This document shows positions 19,698-23,444 of a stretch of DNA of 23,444 bases, in pieces. Both the position numbers and the translations under genes were made by a program. The notes under the pieces were generated by a model. The model saw nothing but the letters and a program-made list of their open reading frames with translations. It was not told where the DNA came from and did no database searches. The stretch's first letter is position 1; each line of letters begins with the position of its first letter. The stretch is from Chara braunii (taxonomy: Eukaryota; Streptophyta; Charophyceae; Charales; Characeae): assembly GCA_003427395.1 (NCBI GenBank), contig BFEA01000417.1:885542-908985 (forward strand), written 5' to 3'.

Positions 19698-20500
19698 GGG
19701 AGTCTCATACGGAATGGGGCCCTCTGTAGACCCTCTGGATAACCTTTTTTTTTTTTTTCCCCCTCCCTAATGTCCGACTACGACCGTCATAGTCTGGCTT
19801 CCAACCACTACAACAACCTGGAAAAGGTTGGGAAGAGTGCTGGGGACTGCTCATAACACCCCCAGCTCAGCGGAGGTGAAAACAAAAAGGAAAAAACACT
19901 GAAACATAGGAAAAATTCGAAATGAAAGGGTTCTAACTTCTAGGGGATAAAAAAAAACCAGCTGAAAGGGGAAAGGCCTGAAATTTGCCTGTCCCTCATA
20001 GTACTTGTAAATTTGTGTGGACAACGTATTTGGGAAAAAGAGCTGGGAAAAGAAGAGACGCAGTAACTAGTGTCCATCGGAAGACATGTGCTTCTTATCA
20101 CTCCGCCTAGTAGTTGATGGTATCTTACACACTTTAGACAATTATTACAACAAGTGTGCATTATAGCACGCATGTATCTGGTACCAACAATGCTGATAGC
20201 ACCTGTCAAATCCTGCCACGTGGCAGCAGGCAAATGCGCGAGCAATTCCCACCAGGAAACACAGCTCCTAAACCACTCAGTGCTTCGAAAGCTGCAATCA
20301 AGACCAATTGATAGCAGCACAGCAGCCTCATTGAACTAGTCGCAGCCTCCTCCTGCATGTGCTGCTGTGCCACAATTTGAAAGCACTGGAGGAGTTGCGG
20401 AAAGAAGCAGAGCAGATCCCAAGATGATGGCAGAGACAAGAGCATAAGTCAGCTAGCCAGGGAAGGAGGAGTTCAATCAGCATATGTGTCTCCGTAAACC
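19698..20500. other. No gene recognised
   Basis: Holds a T run (about 19746-19759), then mixed sequence. A - strand open frame (19940-20320, 126 codons) shows no known domain. No RNA gene or clear repeat was found. Confidence 0.45.
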
Positions 20501-20529
20501 ACCAGGACTTATGACCCCTCCCTTGCCAA

Positions 20530-20645
20530 GCTTAGAAACGCCCTGCGCGCCAAAGAAGAAGATGCGGCGTGTTCTCTGTTTTGGCTGGCGCTGCCGGCCA
20601 TCTAGCTCCAGTAGACCAATTTTATATTTTACTCTCTTGTAGTAT
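20530..20645. repeat. Foldback repeat family, copy B
   Basis: TTTTGGCTGGCGCTGCCGGCCATCT at about 20580-20604 matches the palindromic core of copy A and of the 22440-22975 element. It continues with GCTCCAGTAGACC, nearly the same as in the copy at 22497. CCAAGCTTAG upstream (about 20526) corresponds to the CCAAGCTT before the other cores. The 3' part is diverged or truncated. Confidence 0.6.
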
Positions 20646-20729
20646 ACGACTGGGGACATGCCCCCATGGTTTTATTTTATTTTCTTAAGGCCCTGCAGAC
20701 CCATGATAAATTACTTTGTGGGTAAAGTA

Positions 20730-21109
20730 GGAGTACAACATGGGTTTAATACTCGCGTACGAGACTACGAGTACAATTTTTTATTATTTTTTTGTACGGG
20801 AGGTATGCCTAGGCTCTGTATGCTTTTTTCAATGTGAATCTGTCTAGGTCCGAGTGACACAGTGTAGCTTGTGCAGATCTATTTTATCTGCTATTTCATC
20901 GTTTTTTGGGCTTTTTTTTGGAGTACAACGCGGGTTTAGTACTTGCGTAGTACAGGTACTACGCGAGTACAATTTACTTATTTATTTTTGTACCAGAGGT
21001 ACGCCTAGGCTCTGTATACTTTTTTCTATGTGAATCTGTGTAGGTCCGAGTGACACTGTGTAGCTTGTGCAGGTCTGTTTGATCTGCTATTTCTTTTTTT
21101 GGGCTTTTT
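20730..21109. repeat. 190-bp tandem duplication
   Basis: The unit starting GGAGTACAAC begins at 20730 and again at 20920. Both copies carry GCCTAGGCTCTGTAT, GTCCGAGTGACAC and TGTAGCTTGTGCAG in order and end in a T-rich run with GGGCTTTTTTT. Each has an inverted repeat near its start; in copy 2 TACTTGCGTAGTA pairs with TACTACGCGAGTA (one mismatch) around CAGG at 20953-20956. AT-rich sequence follows. Its nature is unknown. Confidence 0.85.
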
Positions 21110-21387
21110 TTCCCTTTGTTCTTATGTTCTTGAGTTTTTTTAAATATATTTGAAGTTCACAAAATAAAATAAAAAATACGAGTATGTAGATCGCAAAGAG
21201 ATCTGCAACCCTATAGTTTTTTTTGTTTTTTTTTTTTGGGCAAAATTGTTTTGCTGGTCGCGTTGAATCGCTATAAACTGGCATTTCAACACCGATTTAG
21301 CTCGTTCTCAATGCGGCACCCGTGTTGAATCCATTTCCAGACACTCAGGAGAGAGAGAGTCATGTACGCCCTCACCCCGCCACTCTT

Positions 21388-21709
21388 ATGACAAAAACCG
21401 CACCCCCCCTTACACCCACCCCCTAAAAAGGCGGTTTACCGGGGGGGGTTAAGGTGGGGTGTGAGGGGGGTACAAGGGGTAGCAAGTGGTGTGGTGTATA
21501 AGGGGTGTAGGGTATGAGGGGTGTACAGGGGGTAGTCAGTGGTGTGGTGTATAAGAGGTGTGCAAAGGGAGTGTGGGGTTTACCCCACACCCCCTTGCCA
21601 CACCCCTTACCATCCCCCTTATACCCCATACCCCTTACACCCCCCTCACGCCCCCCTCACACCCCCCTTTCATGACAAAAATTGCACCCCCCTTACACCC
21701 ACCTTCTAA
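21388..21709. repeat. G-rich/C-rich inverted repeat flanked by direct repeats
   Basis: Near-identical ~38-base segments beginning ATGACAAAAA (21388-21426 and 21672-21709) flank a left arm very rich in G (21441-21577) and a right arm very rich in C (about 21582-21670). The arms are imperfect inverted repeats meeting at GTGTGGGGT-TT-ACCCCACAC (21571-21590). The left arm contains a 53-base-period repeat (AGTGGTGTGGTGTATAAG at 21485 and 21538). A quadruplex-type motif (four G runs, loops 7, 5, 5) is at 21441-21479. Confidence 0.8.
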
Positions 21710-21751
21710 GAACTTCGGGGATAACCGCAGGTATACAGGGATTGTAGCCCC

Positions 21752-21773
21752 GGTCAGGTTCGGGGGCCTGACC
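21752..21773. repeat. Small hairpin GGTCAGG/CCTGACC
   Basis: A 7-bp perfect stem with an 8-base loop just after the G/C-skewed inverted repeat. Low significance alone. Confidence 0.5.
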
Positions 21774-21834
21774 CTGCCATTCGGCGATGCACCCCCAACC
21801 CTCTACCAAAAGAAGCAAAAAAGAAATCTTCTTT

Positions 21835-21967
21835 TTTTCACGGAAAAAGTGCGTTGTACGTGCACGTACAACACAGGGGTACCCATAGTACGCTATGTAC
21901 NTTTTCACGGAAAAAGTGCGTTGTACGTGCACGTACAACACAGGGGTACCCATAGTACGCTATGTAC
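21835..21967. repeat. 66-bp exact duplication around a single N (assembly join)
   Basis: 21835-21900 and 21902-21967 are identical, separated only by the N at 21901. Each copy contains the 20-bp palindrome GTTGTACGTGCACGTACAAC. The most likely reading is that two contig ends sharing 66 bases were joined without merging; a true tandem duplication is possible. Confidence 0.85.
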
Positions 21968-22006
21968 GAGCGTGTACTCGCGTACATAGCGGACAATCGT
22001 ACCCCT
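21942..22006. repeat. Interrupted long hairpin
   Basis: CGCTATGTACG (21958-21968) pairs with CGTACATAGCG (21981-21991), and AGGGGTAC (21942-21949) with GTACCCCT (21999-22006) further out. Next to it GAGCAC/GTGCTC near 22013-22028 forms another small stem. Confidence 0.75.
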
Positions 22007-22194
22007 AGTACAGAGCACAACAGTGCTCGGCAAGGGGGAAGTGTGTAGAATAAGGCTCTCGTAGGTTACACCTTGGCCAGTTGCCCATTAGACATTGCCA
22101 GGGCTAGGATGAAAAGATAAGAAAAATTTGAAGGCACAAACCCCTGGAGGAGGGTGACACTCTTGGGTCTACTCACAGGACTGGTAGTCATAGA

Positions 22195-22402
22195 TTCACG
22201 CCGAGCTCATGAGGTACCCGTGCGATGAGGTTCGTGCAATAATGCATCGACCAGGGCTGAAAGGGGGATTCCCAATCAGCGTCGGTGCCCGTAACTGCTA
22301 TCTGGTCAGGTTACTCCGGTGAAAAGAGTGATGGTCCTCAATTGAGGTAGGATGGGGGATGAGTGGGGGTGAGCCAGGGAATATTGAAAGGTGGAAGGGT
22401 GG
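22195..22402. repeat. Dispersed repeat family 2, copy 2
   Basis: Diverged counterpart of 19468-19697 in the same orientation. It is followed by an A-rich tract (about 22427-22444) that leads into the foldback element. The 5' flank (22022-22194) shows no recognised feature. Confidence 0.5.
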
Positions 22403-22439
22403 AGTCACGTGAGGGGTCAGGCCCAAAAAAAAAAAGAAA

Positions 22440-22975
22440 GAAAAGGGAGGTTCTCCCTTGCATGCCAAAAAAAGGTGAACTGACGTGAGCACTGTTTGGC
22501 TGGTGCCCCCAGCCATTTCGCTCCAGTAGGCCAAGCCAAGAAAGCCGACGTGCTTGCAAGGCTGCGTAGGAGAAAAATGGCTGGGAGAAGTACTGGTGGT
22601 TTAAACCACCGCTACTTCCGAGCCTCTTTCTTCCAAGGCGGATTCCCCCGGCTCGCCAAGCTTCACCAAGTGCCAGCACAACGTTTTTCACCTTTTGGCT
22701 GATGCCGCCAGCCATCTGTGTCCGGTAGCCCCGAACCTCCAAAGAACCTGCAATATTACATTTTTTGATTCTCGATGTTGCCTGGGAAACGTAGCAGTGG
22801 CTTAAATGACCAGTACGCCCGGCCATTCTTACAAAGTCGCAGCTCACACGCTGCCGCAACTTTCCACGCTGAGCCTCGGCCTCTGACGCAAAATGACTGG
22901 TGGCGCCAGCCAAAACGGAGGCTCGCGCCGATTCGTTTTTCTTTGGCATGCAGGGTGTTCGCCCCTGCAAATTTG
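22440..22975. mobile_element. Foldback/MITE-like element with long inverted arms
   Basis: The left arm (from about 22444: CTCCCTTGCATGCCAAA, then TTTGGCTGGTGCCCCCAGCCATTTCGC at 22495-22521) is the diverged reverse complement of the right arm (22884-22965: TGGCGCCAGCCAAAACG, then TTTGGCATGCAGGGTG). Similarity of the arms continues inwards to a TACTGGT..TTTAA..CCAC.GCTAC segment (about 22591-22616 and 22785-22815). A third core in the direct orientation, TTTTGGCTGATGCCGCCAGCCATCT, lies at 22692-22716. A 16-bp palindrome GGTGGTTTAAACCACC is at 22595-22610. There is no transposase; a 210-codon - strand frame just reads repeated modules. It may be a nested or compound non-autonomous element. Confidence 0.65.
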
Positions 22976-23050
22976 AAACGGCCTACCGGGTTTGTGGACG
23001 GGCAGCGCATGTGAAAATGCATTGCCCGCTTGGGCGAAGCCCCGAAAGCC

Positions 23051-23176
23051 CCCAAAACGACGCACCCTCATTATCGCTGTACCAGACTGGAAAGATAGCT
23101 TGTATACATTCGTTATCAGGGTGCCTTGTGTTCGAGGGAGGGCAGTGCGATGACACGCGGTTCTTCCATACGCCCG

Positions 23177-23217
<41 letters not shown>

Positions 23218-23358
23218 TCTCTCTCTCTCTCTCTCTCTCGCGTGCACGCGCGATCACTCACTCTCTGTGCACTACCGTCTTCCCCCGAATACAACGCATC
23301 CTCGTTTTGGCTGCACCGGACTGGAAAGATTACTTGTGCACATTCGTTATCAGGATGC
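23051..23358. repeat. Repeated segment pair, each followed by a GA/TC tract
   Basis: About 75 bases at 23051-23128 recur, diverged, at 23285-23358. Shared words in order are ACGCA(C/T)CCTC, ACTGGAAAGAT and CATTCGTTATCAGG. Each copy leads within about 25-55 bases into a long dinucleotide repeat, as if the segment and its microsatellite were duplicated or spread together. Confidence 0.8.
23181..23239. repeat. (GA)n-(TC)n palindromic microsatellite
   Basis: GA repeats at 23181-23215 switch to TC repeats at 23216-23239. The join forms an inverted repeat with 23-bp perfect arms (23193-23215 and 23217-23239) around one T. Confidence 0.95.
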
Positions 23359-23376
23359 ATTGCCGGCAGCAGGCGT

Positions 23377-23378
<2 letters not shown>

Positions 23379-23444
<66 letters not shown>
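23379..23444. repeat. (TC)33 microsatellite at window end
   Basis: An uninterrupted dinucleotide run continues to the last base, so its true length is unknown. Such a run is a common place for an assembled contig to stop. Confidence 0.97.

Noticed and set aside
22195-22402. tRNA gene or tRNA-derived SINE head
   Set aside because: A GGTTCGTGC resembles part of a B box, but there is no matching A box at the right distance and no cloverleaf could be drawn.
22338-22970. 210-codon - strand open frame
   Set aside because: It runs straight through the foldback element and translates the repeated palindromic modules several times. No known domain is visible and the repeats explain the openness.

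Overview
The window looks like repeat-rich nuclear DNA of a eukaryote, most likely from the green-plant side (a streptophyte alga or a basal land plant would fit). The evidence is a chromodomain-bearing Ty3/gypsy LTR retrotransposon with a tRNA-iMet-type primer site, a decayed plant-style LINE, several long GA/CT microsatellites and many foldback repeats. The organism is inferred, not proven. I found no intact host gene, rRNA, tRNA or CRISPR array.

Layout: 1-643 holds a GTCCGG-rich cluster, an 11-T run and unassigned sequence. A nearly 9.8 kb Ty3/gypsy chromovirus lies on the + strand at 644-10427: 5' LTR 644-1990, primer binding site 1992-2003, long leader, gag about 3513-5129, then protease, reverse transcriptase, RNase H, integrase and a chromodomain to 9011, polypurine tract near 9043-9052, and 3' LTR 9065-10427. 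Gag and pol are joined by a -1 shift at a canonical slippery heptamer (5108-5114), probably native. The rest of the element is dead: in-frame stops at 3747, 4482, 5627 and 8119, frameshifts near 7050 and 8700, and the RT catalytic box reads YLDA.

On the - strand, 13530-10522 is a 5'-truncated LINE reverse transcriptase with its C-terminal zinc-binding tail. It carries a poly(A)-tailed SINE-like insertion at about 12822-13120. Its 3' tail may continue on the far side of the Ty3 element, which would make a three-layer nest.

From 13560 to the end there is no recognisable gene, but much structure: a hairpin array with a 72-bp unit (13709-13923), degenerate ~50-bp repeats (14167-14609), microsatellites (16176-17062), two dispersed repeat families (one a foldback family built on a GGCTGGC/GCCAGCC palindrome with copies near 15550, 20580 and 22440-22975), a 190-bp tandem duplication (20730-21109), a G-rich/C-rich inverted repeat (21388-21709), and a 66-bp exact duplication around a single N that looks like an assembly join (21835-21967). 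The window ends inside a (TC)n tract.

The most interesting points are the in-register gag-pol frameshift signal, the TTAGGG-like hairpin beside the primer site, the foldback family and the hairpin array. I see no convincing new gene system; the window is a layered mobile-element landscape.
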